A stretch of DNA of 64,000 nt from Thiocapsa rosea (GCF_003634315.1 NZ_RBXL01000001.1:4754501-4818500), one strand, 5' to 3'; counted from the stretch's first letter, positions 25,953-35,086 are shown. Notes: generated by a model not told the origin, from the sequence alone. Numbers and translations are program-made.

Positions 25953-26063
25953 TACTGCCCCGTAAGCATGAGTCGCGACCGGGATTCCGACCGACGCGGA
26001 CCTGGCCGCATCCGGAAAGACGGCGGACAATGGCACGATCACCGGGCTTGACCGAGGCGACCC

Positions 26064-26378
26064 ATGGGCGAGGAGATCAGAGGACATTGCTGGAATTGCG
26101 GGCGGGGACTGACTAAGCTCGATTACGGTCGCGAGCTGCGCTGTCCCGGTTGCGACAAACCGACCCATTGCTGTCGCAACTGTCGGCACTATGCGCCCGG
26201 ACGACCCAACGAGTGTCGGGAGCCGATGGTGGATCGCGTCATTGCAAAGGATCGGGCCAACTTCTGCGACTGGTTCCAGCCTCTGCTGCGATCGCCCTCG
26301 CCGCAAGCCGGCGAGACGCCGAGCGCGACGACCGACCCGGACGCGCTGAAACGTGCCGCGGAGGATCTGTTCAAATGA
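26064..26378 (+). CDS. Small zinc-ribbon protein
   Basis: 104 residues with paired Cys motifs: CWNCGRGL, CPGCDK, HCCRNCRHYAPG and NECREP, enough for two zinc sites. The C-terminal 30 residues are low complexity. Its stop overlaps the pcm start (ATGA), so the two are cotranslated. Function unknown. GTGCGAGG-type ribosome site is weak; the start is chosen for the conserved HCWNC N-terminus. Confidence 0.75.
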   Translation: MGEEIRGHCWNCGRGLTKLDYGRELRCPGCDKPTHCCRNCRHYAPGRPNECREPMVDRVIAKDRANFCDWFQPLLRSPSPQAGETPSATTDPDALKRAAEDLFK

Positions 26379-27151
26379 CCGAGCGCCGAAGCCTTTTCCG
26401 TTCACTCCACGGGTTACTCCTCGCCGTCGGACTCTGTCTGGTCGCGACGGTCAACGCCTGCGCATCGGAACAGGACATGACCGCGGAACGTCAACGACTC
26501 GTCGAGAAGATCGAGGCCGAGGTCCGTATGACGGCGCCGGAGCTGGGTTTCGCGCGGCTCGATCTTCGGGTCGCCGAGGCCATGCTTCGGGTGCCTCGCC
26601 ACGCCTTCGTGCCGAGCGCCCAACGGGCCTTGGCCTATGCCAATCACCCCCTGCCGATCGGCGGCGGGCAGACCATCTCTCAGCCCTACATCGTCGCCAT
26701 CATGAGCCAGCTGCTCGATGTCGGTCCGGGCGACCGGGTCTTCGAGCTGGGCACCGGATCCGGTTATCAGGCGGCCGTGCTGGCTGCAATGGGGGTCGAG
26801 GTCTATTCGGTCGAGATCGTCCCGGAGCTGGCCGAGCGCGCCGTCGCAAACTTGGAGGCCGCCGGCTATCCGCCCGGCTCCGCTCAAGTGCAGGTTCGGG
26901 CCGGAGACGGTTGGCTCGGCTGGCCCGAGGCCGCTCCGTTCGACGGCATCATCCTGACCGCCGCCGCGCCCGTGATTCCGGACCATCTGATCGCTCAGCT
27001 CAAACCCGGTGGCCGTTTGGTGATGCCCATCGGCGAGACGCTAGCCGTTCAGCAACTTGCAATCTTCGCTAAGGACGATGACGGCAGCCTGCGCCGACGC
27101 GACATCCTGCCGGTGCGCTTCGTCCCGGTGACCGGCCCCCTGGGCGACTGA
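26375..27151 (+). CDS. pcm: Protein-L-isoaspartate O-methyltransferase with signal peptide
   Basis: 258 residues. It uses SAM to methylate isoaspartate in damaged proteins. Seen: RVPRHAFVPSAQRALAYANH, LPIGGGQTISQPYIVAIMSQ, and SAM motif I VFELGTGSGYQAAVLAAM. Residues about 1-30 form a hydrophobic signal (LLLAVGLCLVATVNACA), so this copy is probably exported to the periplasm, unlike the usual cytoplasmic enzyme. It overlaps the zinc-ribbon gene by 4 bp. Confidence 0.92.
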   Translation: MTERRSLFRSLHGLLLAVGLCLVATVNACASEQDMTAERQRLVEKIEAEVRMTAPELGFARLDLRVAEAMLRVPRHAFVPSAQRALAYANHPLPIGGGQTISQPYIVAIMSQLLDVGPGDRVFELGTGSGYQAAVLAAMGVEVYSVEIVPELAERAVANLEAAGYPPGSAQVQVRAGDGWLGWPEAAPFDGIILTAAAPVIPDHLIAQLKPGGRLVMPIGETLAVQQLAIFAKDDDGSLRRRDILPVRFVPVTGPLGD

Positions 27152-27290
27152 CCGATGCGGGCGCCGGACATCGGCTTAGGTCAAAGGCGAAAGGTCAAAG
27201 GGCAAAGAAGGGGCGGCATCCGGCTGGCAGGCCAGCCGTTTCGACGCGATCCGCCGGCAGGCGACTGCATCATGCGCGGGGGCGATCTCG

Positions 27291-29729
27291 ATGCCGTCGA
27301 AAGACCTCACCCCTTCCTGCATCTGTCTCGCTATGGCTGAAGACGCACGCGTGCCGCTCCATGACGACACACTCGAAGCCCTCGCCCGCACACTGCAGCG
27401 ACAGGCGCAAGCCACCGGACATCGCGCGACCCTGCTGCTGAGCGGCGATGCGGACTGGACCGCAACCCATGCATGGCGTTGCGTCGCCGCCCTCCCGGAT
27501 CAGGTTCCGACATGGCTGACCGAGCGACCCCTGGCCGACGGCGCCCTGCCACTGCGGGCCGCAGACCGGCTGCTCGGCAGCGATCTCGACCTCTTGGTCT
27601 ACGACGCCCATCGCGGTTTCGACCCGGATGGTTTCGGCGCAGCGACCGGGGCGATTCGCGGAGGCGGTCTCCTGCTGTTGCTGACCCCGCATTTAGAGGC
27701 ATGGCCGGACCTGACCGATCCGCAGGCCGAGCGCATCGCCGTTTGGCCGAATACGGCCGCATCGGTCGGCGGACGCTTCCTCAGGAGGCTCGCGCGGCTT
27801 CTCGGCTCCGAGCCGGGGCTCATTCACCTTGCGCAAGCCGATGCAGTGAGTCTCTCGACCGCGCAGAGGGTCGTCTCGGACGCCGCGCGCAACATGCCGG
27901 AGTCGAGCGACCCCGGACGGACGGCCGCAGAGAACGACCCGGACCTCACCGAACCTGCCACATCGGACCAGGATCACGCCATCGCGGCCATCCTCGCGGT
28001 GGCGCATGGCCGTGCACGCCGCCCGCTCGTCATCCGAGCCCACCGCGGACGCGGCAAGAGTGCTGCCCTGGGCCTCGCCGCCGGCAAACTCCTAGGCGAG
28101 CGGCCGCTGCGTATCCTGGTGACCGCACCGAGACGCTCGGCGACCGATGCGCTCTTCAAGCACGCCGCTGCCGTGCTGGCCGGTGATGCTCAGACCCGCG
28201 CCCCGGATGCCGAAAGCGGGTCGAGAACGGACAAGACGACCGCAGCTGCGGCAAACCGATCCGGGTACGGCGAGGCACCGGGATCCCTCGAATTCGTCTC
28301 CCCCGCCGACCTCGCCGCGCAAACACCGGCGGCCGATCTGCTCCTGATCGACGAGGCCGCCGGCATCCCCGCGCCCATGCTAGAAACCCTGCTCGCCCGT
28401 TACCCGCGCGTCGTCTTCGCGACCACGGTCCACGGCTACGAGGGCACGGGACGCGGCTTCGACGTGCGCTTTCGCGACACACTGGATCGGCTCACGCCGA
28501 ATTGGCGCGAGATCGCGCTCGACACACCGATCCGCTGGGCGGACGGGGATCCACTCGAAGCCCTGACCTTCCGCGCCCTGCTGCTCGACGCCGCCCCCGC
28601 CACGGCCGAGGTGCTGAGCGACGCAGACGCCGCAGAGATCCGCTGCGAGCGCCTCGACCGCGACGCCTTGGGCCAAGATGAGAAGACCCTGCGCGAACTC
28701 TTCGGTCTGCTCGTCCTGGCCCATTACCAGACCCGACCGATGGACCTGCGCATGCTGTTGGACGGCCCGAATGTTCGGGTCTATGTGCTGCGATGGCGCG
28801 ATCATGTCGTCGCCACGCTCCTCGCCGCGGAGGAAGGCAGCTTCACCGACCCGGACTTGCGCGAAGCGATCTTCACGGGGCGACGCCGTCCGCGCGGCCA
28901 CCTCCTCCCGCAGACCCTGTCGACGCATGCCGGGCTCGCCGAGGCCCCTGCCCTGCGCTATCTGCGCGTGATCCGCATCGCCGTCCATCCGGCGCTCGCA
29001 CGCTGCGGTCTCGGCCGCAGACTGCTGCGCCGGCTCGCGCACGACGCTCGCGCCGAGGGCGTCGATCTCCTCGGCGCCAGCTTCGGCGCGACGCCCGAAT
29101 TGATCCGCTTTTGGGACCGCTGCGGTTTTCGTCCGGCACAGATGGGCACCAGCCGGAATGCCGCAAGCGGCGAGCATGCGCTCGTCGTGCTGCGCCGTCT
29201 CGGCACGCGCGGTTGGCGCTTTGCCGCAGAGGCCGAGGCACGCCTGGAAGCCCGGCTACCTGTGCTGCTGGCCGGTCCTCTGCGCACGCTCGACCCCGTC
29301 ACCGTCGTCGCGCTCGTCGCCGCGCTCCGCGCCGAGCCCGAGCCCGAGCCGCCGTCGGCCGCATGCCGAGACGCGATCGACGATCATGAGCTGAGCGGTT
29401 TCATTGATGGCCATCGCTCCCTGGACGCCACCCTCCCGCTCCTGGCCGATCTCACCCGGCGGCGACTCGGACCATGTCTCCGGGCCGCCCGCATCGCGAT
29501 CGAAGACGCCGCACTTTTGATCGCAGCCACCCGCCAGCTCCAAGGCCCGGCCGCGTTGGCGAGCCGCTTCGGTGCGAGCGGTCACGACGCGATCCTGACC
29601 CGCATCCGACACGCAGCCGAGATGCTGCGGTCCGACCTCCTCGAAACCGTGCCTCGCGTGACAGTCATGCAAGACGCGGCGCCTCTATCACTCCCGTACA
29701 AACCTGCAATGCGGGAGCGCGCAGAATGA
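27291..29729 (+). CDS. tmcA: tRNA(Met) cytidine acetyltransferase
   Basis: 812 residues (798 if it starts at the ATG 27333). It acetylates C34 of elongator tRNA-Met using acetyl-CoA and ATP. The order is a DUF1726-like N-terminus, a helicase-like ATPase with Walker A VIRAHRGRGKSAALGLAAGK and DEAAGIPAPM, then a GNAT acetyltransferase region (YLRVIRIAVHPALARCGLGR), and a C-terminal tRNA-binding part. Its stop overlaps the Nudix gene start (ATGA). Confidence 0.92.
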   Translation: MPSKDLTPSCICLAMAEDARVPLHDDTLEALARTLQRQAQATGHRATLLLSGDADWTATHAWRCVAALPDQVPTWLTERPLADGALPLRAADRLLGSDLDLLVYDAHRGFDPDGFGAATGAIRGGGLLLLLTPHLEAWPDLTDPQAERIAVWPNTAASVGGRFLRRLARLLGSEPGLIHLAQADAVSLSTAQRVVSDAARNMPESSDPGRTAAENDPDLTEPATSDQDHAIAAILAVAHGRARRPLVIRAHRGRGKSAALGLAAGKLLGERPLRILVTAPRRSATDALFKHAAAVLAGDAQTRAPDAESGSRTDKTTAAAANRSGYGEAPGSLEFVSPADLAAQTPAADLLLIDEAAGIPAPMLETLLARYPRVVFATTVHGYEGTGRGFDVRFRDTLDRLTPNWREIALDTPIRWADGDPLEALTFRALLLDAAPATAEVLSDADAAEIRCERLDRDALGQDEKTLRELFGLLVLAHYQTRPMDLRMLLDGPNVRVYVLRWRDHVVATLLAAEEGSFTDPDLREAIFTGRRRPRGHLLPQTLSTHAGLAEAPALRYLRVIRIAVHPALARCGLGRRLLRRLAHDARAEGVDLLGASFGATPELIRFWDRCGFRPAQMGTSRNAASGEHALVVLRRLGTRGWRFAAEAEARLEARLPVLLAGPLRTLDPVTVVALVAALRAEPEPEPPSAACRDAIDDHELSGFIDGHRSLDATLPLLADLTRRRLGPCLRAARIAIEDAALLIAATRQLQGPAALASRFGASGHDAILTRIRHAAEMLRSDLLETVPRVTVMQDAAPLSLPYKPAMRERAE

Positions 29730-30184
29730 AACGTCCACAGATCCTCTCCGCCGGCGTCGTACCGGTCCGTCGCTTCGGACCCGAGATGCGTTTCTTGATT
29801 CTGCGCTGCTTCAGCTACTGGGATTTCCCCAAGGGCGAGACCGAGCCCGGCGAAGATCCGTTGAACACGGCAAGACGCGAGGTCACCGAGGAGACGGGGC
29901 TGCTCGATCTGGACTTCCGATGGGGAACGTCTTTCGTCGAAACGCCGCCCTACGGTCGCGGCAAGGTCGCGCGGTATTATCTTGCGGAGTCACCGCGCGG
30001 CGACGTGACGCTCGGGATCAACCCGCAGCTGGGGTTTCCCGAGCACCAGGAGTTTCGCTGGGCCACCGAAGCCGAGGCTCATGCGCTCTTGAACGATCGC
30101 GTGCGCGCCGTCCTGGACTGGGCCGTGCGACGCATCGGCGAGTTGCCCGAAGCCCCGGCACCAGGTCCATCAACCGACCACTAG
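29726..30184 (+). CDS. Nudix hydrolase (diadenosine tetraphosphatase-like)
   Basis: 152 residues. The Nudix box is complete: GETEPGEDPLNTARREVTEE, then TGL, placed at about residues 40-62. The N-terminus (ILSAGVVPVRR) and the short SYWDFPKGE resemble the Ap4A-hydrolase (NUDT2-like) subgroup. It is translationally coupled to tmcA. The substrate is inference. Confidence 0.88.
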   Translation: MKRPQILSAGVVPVRRFGPEMRFLILRCFSYWDFPKGETEPGEDPLNTARREVTEETGLLDLDFRWGTSFVETPPYGRGKVARYYLAESPRGDVTLGINPQLGFPEHQEFRWATEAEAHALLNDRVRAVLDWAVRRIGELPEAPAPGPSTDH

Positions 30185-30197
30185 AGAACCGCCAACC

Positions 30198-30866
30198 ATG
30201 ACGATCGAGCACGAATCCGACACCTCCGATGCCATGCTGACCCCGACGGAAGCACGCGTCCTCGGCTGCCTCATGGAAAAGCAGCGCACCACCCCCGACC
30301 AATACCCCTTGACCCTGAACAGCCTCGTCAGCGCCTGCAACCAGAAGAGCGCCCGCCATCCCGTCATGAACATGACCCCCGGCGAGGTCGGTCACGTCGT
30401 CAACCAACTGCGCGACCGCGGCCTCATCTACGCCAGTCTCTCGGGGCGCACCGAGCGCTACGACCACAAGATCGTCGGCACCTTCCTGCTGAGCCGAGAA
30501 GAACACGCCCTGCTCTGTGCCCTGATGCTGCGCGGCCCCCAGACGACCGGCGAGCTACGCACCAACACCGCACGTCTGGCCGACTTCAAGGATCTCGAGC
30601 AGGTCACCCGGACGCTGCACGGCATGGCCGAGCGCGACCGCCCGCTCGTCGTCGAGCTGCCGCGCCAGCCCGGCAAGCGCGAGGAGCGGTTTGCCCACCT
30701 GCTCTGCGGCCGACCCAAGATCGAGGACATCCCGGAGTCCGCTCACGCGTCGAGCGGCGAGCCGACCCGCAGTGCTCGCATTGAAGCGCTGGAGGCCGAG
30801 GTCGCGGAGCTGCGTGCTCAGATCGACAGGCTTTGGTCCCTGACGGGGCTTGAGGATCAGCGCTGA
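30198..30866 (+). CDS. yceH: YceH family protein (DUF480)
   Basis: 222 residues. Two winged-helix units: LTPTEARVLGCLMEKQRTTP, DQYPLTLNSLVSACNQKSAR, HPVMNM, then LSREEHALLCALMLRGPQTT, GELRTN. The C-terminal coiled coil (IEALEAEVAELRAQIDRLWS) is typical of the family. Role not established in bacteria generally. It follows the Nudix gene after 13 bp and probably ends the tmcA-nudix-yceH operon. Confidence 0.93.
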   Translation: MTIEHESDTSDAMLTPTEARVLGCLMEKQRTTPDQYPLTLNSLVSACNQKSARHPVMNMTPGEVGHVVNQLRDRGLIYASLSGRTERYDHKIVGTFLLSREEHALLCALMLRGPQTTGELRTNTARLADFKDLEQVTRTLHGMAERDRPLVVELPRQPGKREERFAHLLCGRPKIEDIPESAHASSGEPTRSARIEALEAEVAELRAQIDRLWSLTGLEDQR

Positions 30867-31182
<316 letters not shown>

Positions 31183-31301
31183 TCACACACGCCTGATGTG
31201 CCTCACCTTTTCCCACACCTCCGTTCGCTTCAGAATCAACTGCTTACGATCGTGATCGCGGTGTGGCGTAGCGTGAAAAATTGGCGTGTCTTGGGTAGTC
31301 G

Positions 31302-31322
31302 TTGGCTCAGATTTGGCTCAGA
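31302..31322 (+). repeat. 21-bp direct repeat, left end (TTGGCTCAGA twice)
   Basis: TTGGCTCAGA-T-TTGGCTCAGA, identical to 49644-49664 near the other end and in the same orientation. Each unit holds two tandem decamers, as arm-type binding sites of tyrosine integrases often do. Confidence 0.8.
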
Positions 31323-31560
31323 CCTAATCGCGCCCAATCGCCCATCGTCGGGGTATCCCCGAGCTTGCCCCGGACCAGCCGCGCGAACTGTGGTTTTCTG
31401 TAGCGGCTCGGCGCCGTCGCCGGTCCTAGCTTTTCCCAGTCGCTCGCCTGCTCCGGTTGCGGCTGCTGCTGGTGCGATCTTCGCCCGACGCGCGCCGCGG
31501 GCTCTACGAGCTGACTGTGCGGTCTCGGGGCCCATCTCGACCGGGGGGCCTGCACCGCCC

Positions 31561-31585
31561 ACAAAAAACCCGGCCTGAGCCGGGT
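31561..31585 (-). terminator. Rho-independent terminator of the leftward island operon
   Basis: On the minus strand: ACCCGGC-TCAG-GCCGGGT followed by TTTTTTGT. It lies just after the last small gene (31610) and before the island's end. Confidence 0.85.
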
Positions 31586-31609
31586 GTGGTCGCGTGACTG
31601 TAACGTCGC

Positions 31610-31767
31610 TTACTGCTTTCGCCTCCAGGTCGTAAACTGCGCCTCGGTGGCAAACACCATCCATCCTTCCTCGACCTCCAGGATCTCGGCCGCTCCCGGA
31701 TAAGCCGCTCGCACGGCATCGATGTCGGGGTACTGCGCTGCGCTGCGCTGGCGAATCGCGTGCTCAT
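31610..31767 (-). pseudogene. Small conserved island protein, frameshifted at a GCGCA repeat
   Basis: The ATG at 31767 has AAGGAGCAAGGAG upstream and reads MSTRFASAAQ, but then leaves the conserved frame. The neighbouring frame continues YPDIDAVRAAYPGAAEILEV, EEGWMVFATEAQFTTWRRKQ to 31610. The switch is at a triple GCGCA repeat (31739-31753); removing one 5-bp unit restores MSTRFASAAQYPDIDAV. Either a disabling slippage mutation or a switchable frame. Confidence 0.72.
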
Positions 31768-31815
31768 GCTCCTTGCTCCTTGAGGTTGAGCCCGGCCGAT
31801 GCCGGGCGGGTTGGT

Positions 31816-32019
31816 TTACTCGGTCTCGCTCGGCGCGGACACTCGTGTCAGTGTCGCAGCAATAACGTCGAGCTCGGCGGCGGTCTCGCTCAAGATGTCC
31901 GCCAGACCAGCCAGCGCCTTGCTGTCCAACATGCTGCACTGGTCGATCATCGCGGCGAGACTGGAAACCCTCGCGCGGGCATGGTCGAGCTGGTCTCGGG
32001 CGTCCAATATGTCGCTCAT
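31816..32019 (-). CDS. Small island protein, unknown function
   Basis: 67 residues, wholly helical in appearance (MSDILDARDQLDHARARVSS, LAAMIDQCSMLDSKALAGLA, DILSETAAELDVIAATL). The ATG at 32019 overlaps the preceding stop (ATGA). It resembles the small helical proteins common in integrative elements; no function known to me. Confidence 0.7.
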   Translation of the reverse strand: MSDILDARDQLDHARARVSSLAAMIDQCSMLDSKALAGLADILSETAAELDVIAATLTRVSAPSETE

Positions 32020-32156
32020 GTCGCATGCTCCGTGAGGTTGTCGAACTCGATCCGGTAGACCGCTTTCAGGTCTTCACGCGCGGCAGCAGCAGCGCCGAGA
32101 CGATTATGCAGTCGGTTGATGATGTCGAGCGCTGCGTGGAGAGTCTTATAAAACAA
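32016..32156 (-). CDS. Small island protein, unknown function
   Basis: 46 residues if started at the TTG 32156 (LFYKTLHAALDIINRLHNRL, GAAAAAREDLKAVYRIEFDN, LTEHAT), with AGGAGA about 15 nt upstream. A longer frame to 32267 runs through a terminator and is unlikely. The end overlaps the next gene by 4 bp, which supports it being real. Start uncertain. Confidence 0.55.
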   Translation of the reverse strand: MFYKTLHAALDIINRLHNRLGAAAAAREDLKAVYRIEFDNLTEHAT

Positions 32157-32224
32157 ATGCTTAGGTGCTCTCCTATCTAAGCGTTCGTCCTTGTGCCACA
32201 CTTTTTCCACAGATTGCGTGCGCA

Positions 32225-32250
32225 CAAAAAATCCGCCGAAGCGGATTGTG
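32225..32250 (-). terminator. Rho-independent terminator after the DUF1828 gene
   Basis: On the minus strand: AATCCGC-TTCG-GCGGATT followed by TTTTTGTG, about 25 bp after the stop at 32275. It separates the DUF1828 pair from the small genes downstream. Confidence 0.85.
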
Positions 32251-32274
32251 TGGGCCGAGAGAGTCAAGGAGTCG

Positions 32275-33012
32275 CTAGTGGTGCAGTCGAGCAGCCACTA
32301 ACTCTCCAAGAGCAGTGGGCGCGGTAAACTCTACGGTCTTGTCGGTGTAGTAATTGGCTCGGGTGTATTGAGAGAGGCCAATCTCCCGCGCGCTCTCTAC
32401 GGCAGCCAGAACGTAAACCGGCGACTTCCTGCGCGCCGCATCCAACCAGATGATCTCGGCTTCCATGAGACGTTTTGGTGTGGTGGCGGCGATGACGAGC
32501 AGTGGTGTGCGTGAGCACACATAAACATCAACGTACAGAGTTTTACTCTCATCGGCCGGCACATTGCAGCGCGACTCAACCCCGGCAGAGGTTGCCGCGT
32601 CTTGAACCACGCGAATCACGCGGTCACGAAAATCGGATGTCTGTCGCTCCCGACGAAGGACGGACAATGCTTGGACTTGGGACGACGCTTCAGCAACGGC
32701 CGATGCCGTACGTTCAAATTCTGAGTGATCGGCCTCCGCGTAAAGACATTCTCCGTCCTCGTCCACGGAAACTCCGAGCAAGAGGGGGAACGCAGACAGT
32801 CGGGCTTGGACCCGTTCGGACTCCGGGTCGACGCCGGCCGCCGAAAGCCGAAATAGCCCTTCTCCGTTGTCATCCAACCGCCAGCCAGATCCCCGTCGCT
32901 TCGCAAAAACCACGACTTGATCCCCATCGTCATACCGAAGCGGGGTTACCAGACGCCCTCCATCTTTGCTGGCAAACCACTGGAAATCTTTGCAAAAATT
33001 AAAGTGGCTCAT
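32275..33012 (-). CDS. DUF1828/DUF1829-type protein
   Basis: 245 residues. The N-terminal DUF1828-like part (VTPLRYDDGDQVVVFAKRRG, WRLDDNGEGLFRLSAAGVD) is followed by a Glu/Arg-rich middle and a C-terminal alpha/beta region (LYVDVYVCSRTPLLVIAATT, EIIWLDAARRKSPVYVLAAV). The ATG at 33012 overlaps the stop of the partner gene. Family function is unknown; such genes are frequent in islands. Ended by its own terminator, so it is the second gene of a compact two-gene unit. Confidence 0.78.
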   Translation of the reverse strand: MSHFNFCKDFQWFASKDGGRLVTPLRYDDGDQVVVFAKRRGSGWRLDDNGEGLFRLSAAGVDPESERVQARLSAFPLLLGVSVDEDGECLYAEADHSEFERTASAVAEASSQVQALSVLRRERQTSDFRDRVIRVVQDAATSAGVESRCNVPADESKTLYVDVYVCSRTPLLVIAATTPKRLMEAEIIWLDAARRKSPVYVLAAVESAREIGLSQYTRANYYTDKTVEFTAPTALGELVAARLHH

Positions 33013-33488
33013 AACAGTTGATCATCATTTGGCGCAATTTGGATGCCGCATCGCTCGCAAAAAATATGGATTAGGTGAAAGCGACCATTCTGGTCGGCAG
33101 GATCGATGCCCGCCGGGGTTCGCAGTGCCAACTCTGGAGCTCCGGGAAGTTGGCGCTCAGTGTAGTCGCGATCAGAACGGCAGTTCGCCTGAGCATGCAC
33201 TCCTTTGTGACTTGGATGATAGTGCAGGATGACGAGAGGTAACAGGCCGGCGGTGGTGTGCCGCAGCCAGTAGGCGAAGAACGCCCGTCGTTCTAAGGTT
33301 TCACCGGCACGCGCAAGAAACAAGACCTTGGAATCGTCAGCAACCTCAATCAAGCCGGAATGGGTCATCCGGGCGCCGCCCATCTTGTCGAACGGCTTGG
33401 GCAGGGTGTTTTTCTTAAGCGGCTTGAACTTGACGCCCCGCAGCACTTTTGGTTCGCGCTTATGCCGAAGAAGCTCTTTGCGGTCCAT
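33009..33488 (-). CDS. Partner of the DUF1828 gene, unknown function
   Basis: 159 residues from the ATG at 33488 (MDRKELLRHKREPKVLRGVK), with GAGGCAAG before it. Notable stretches are FDKMGGARMTHSGLIEVADD, HTTAGLLPLVILHYHPSHKG and FHLIHIFCERCGIQI. A longer open frame to 34043 exists, but its first part belongs to another, damaged gene. The end overlaps the DUF1828 start (ATGA). I do not recognise the family. Coupled with DUF1828, it forms a candidate two-component accessory system. Confidence 0.65.
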   Translation of the reverse strand: MDRKELLRHKREPKVLRGVKFKPLKKNTLPKPFDKMGGARMTHSGLIEVADDSKVLFLARAGETLERRAFFAYWLRHTTAGLLPLVILHYHPSHKGVHAQANCRSDRDYTERQLPGAPELALRTPAGIDPADQNGRFHLIHIFCERCGIQIAPNDDQLL

Positions 33489-33744
33489 CTTGCCTCTGTC
33501 TCTCGGGTTGTCCCACCAAAAGTCCACCAACACCAATGCCAATGCCCTCACCGGGATCTGGGACAAGCGAGTGGTTTGAAGTGCCCGTGCCAGAGCGGCA
33601 TCCAACGCGGATGGTCTCGCGTGTGGCTCCTCAGCTAATCTGCAGTATGCCGAACCGAGTTGCGCCCGCACAAGATAGAATCGGCGAGCCGCTGTTGGAT
33701 CGGCTCCATCGTCTCGGGTCTCGCGCTGGTTCTCGAAAAGTAGC

Positions 33745-34231
33745 CCGCGGTCTGGCGGCTTGACGTGGCCAATGTCGATTGCAGCCTGTCGCGCGGAGAT
33801 CTCCCCCGCCTCGATACTCCCGAGCAGCGCCCCCGCCTTCGGATCGGTCGCCGCGTCGCGCTTGAGGCGGGCTATCCAGTATTCGGCGTCGCGCTTCGGC
33901 TTCTTGCCTTGGCTGCTAGAATCAAAGGTAGAGACGCTACCTTTGTTTTCCTCCCCGTTCGCAGCATTCCGGTTGCCCTCGGGCGCCCCGCGCTCCTTCG
34001 CCGCCTTCGCCTTCACACTCGCCCGAGCCCGCTCCTTCTCCACGCGCGCGTCAAACTCGGGGATCTCTTGGCGTAGGGCAGTGCGGCATAAATCTCGGCG
34101 AGTTTGTCGGCTTTACAGTGACGCTCGGGATATGCGTCAGCGACGAGAACGCAGGCCAAGCCGTGACGGTTTGTCACGGGTGCGCTCGCGCGCGCGGAGA
34201 CTGCTCTCGGGCCGGTGGTCCGATCCTTCAC
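33745..34231 (-). pseudogene. Mobile-element protein, frameshifted and 3'-truncated
   Basis: From the ATG at 34231 the frame reads GLACVLVADAYPERHCKADK, LAEIYAAL, then leaves at about 34070. The next frame carries on QEIPEFDARVEKERARASVK, AKAAKERGAPEGNRNAANGE and RDAEYWIARLKRDAATDPKA, IEAGEISARQAAIDIGHVKPP. An extra CCCTA (5 nt) explains the shift. The natural C-terminus after VKPP is missing and the frame runs into unrelated sequence before the DUF1828 partner. Its role in the element is unknown. Confidence 0.65.
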
Positions 34232-34267
34232 CCGACGCTCGCCGTGCGGTCTCGGGGCGGGTTTGCG

Positions 34268-34621
34268 TCAGTGACGAGATAGGGCGAGATCCGCATCGGC
34301 CTGCACCTTCGCCGCGCGTGCTTGGTCCCGTTCGGCGGTCGCGGCATCGAGACGCTTGCAGAGATCCGACTCGCGGGTCTCCTTTGCCTTCAGCCTGCGC
34401 TTCAAGGCGTCGTTCTCGACCGTGAGCCGGTCGTTCTCCTTGTTCAGTCGCGCGACCTCATCCAAGGCATCCGCCAGCTTCCGACGAAGGGCCTCGGGCT
34501 CACCCTGGGCAGGTGCCGGTGCGGTGCGTGCCTTGAGGCGTTCCATGTACTGACGCTGGCGCTCGGCGCCGGTCATGGCAGAACCCGTTGCGGGTCGGCC
34601 TCGCTTCTTCGTTTCGGGCAT
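34268..34621 (-). CDS. Coiled-coil mobile-element protein
   Basis: 117 residues. The basic N-terminus MPETKKRGRPATGSAMTGAE, RQRQYMERLKAR resembles small plasmid and island proteins with a GRPATG AT-hook-like motif. Residues 45-110 are a long coiled coil (LADALDEVARLNKENDRLTV, ENDALKRRLKAKE). Possibly a DNA-associated dimer. It lies upstream of the damaged gene at 34231. Confidence 0.72.
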   Translation of the reverse strand: MPETKKRGRPATGSAMTGAERQRQYMERLKARTAPAPAQGEPEALRRKLADALDEVARLNKENDRLTVENDALKRRLKAKETRESDLCKRLDAATAERDQARAAKVQADADLALSRH

Positions 34622-34778
34622 GGTTCGTTTCCTGTCAGTGACGATAAGTAAGAGTATTCGTCAGTGACGGGAAAATGCAAGGTCTCGGGCGAGGTGGCGC
34701 GGAGTATGGCGGTCGGCGGGTGCGGTTGGAGGGCGTCGCCTGAAATCCCGGCGCAAAAATGTAGCTTTTCCCTACCTC

Positions 34779-35072
34779 TCAAGGGCTCGGGTTTCGTTTG
34801 GGGCGTCCGCCCTTCCTCCCGTTGATCCTGGATTGCTCCCGGCCGGCCTCGGTCTTGGGGCCTGTGCTCAGCCCACCGTGGAGCCGACAGCGCCCGGACG
34901 GGTAAATGTCTCGGCGCTTGCAGGGTGTCCCCGCGCGGGTCTTGGCTCCGCAAAACTCATTCGTCGGCGCGTTCGCGCGGAGCTTTGCCACGCGCCGCAT
35001 CATCTCGGCGTGTTCTAGCTCCAGCTCCGCCAGGTGCTCGCTCAGAATCGCCTGCACGCTCGGAAACATCAT
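34779..35072 (-). CDS. HGGxSTGPKT-motif protein
   Basis: 97 residues from the ATG at 35072. It contains CGAKTRAGTPCKRR and SGRCRLHGGLSTGPKTEAGR, a Cys/His motif family common in phages and integrative elements. A helical N-terminus (ILSEHLAELELEHAEMMRRV) precedes it, and the C-terminus is basic. Function unknown; nucleic-acid binding is plausible from composition. Confidence 0.78.
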   Translation of the reverse strand: MMFPSVQAILSEHLAELELEHAEMMRRVAKLRANAPTNEFCGAKTRAGTPCKRRDIYPSGRCRLHGGLSTGPKTEAGREQSRINGRKGGRPKRNPSP

Positions 35073-35086
35073 GCTGCGCACCCTTC

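Noticed and set aside
33009-34043. A single 344-residue protein
   Set aside because: The first half matches the frame of the damaged gene upstream and the second half starts with its own ATG and ribosome site. A read-through fusion is more likely than one conserved protein.
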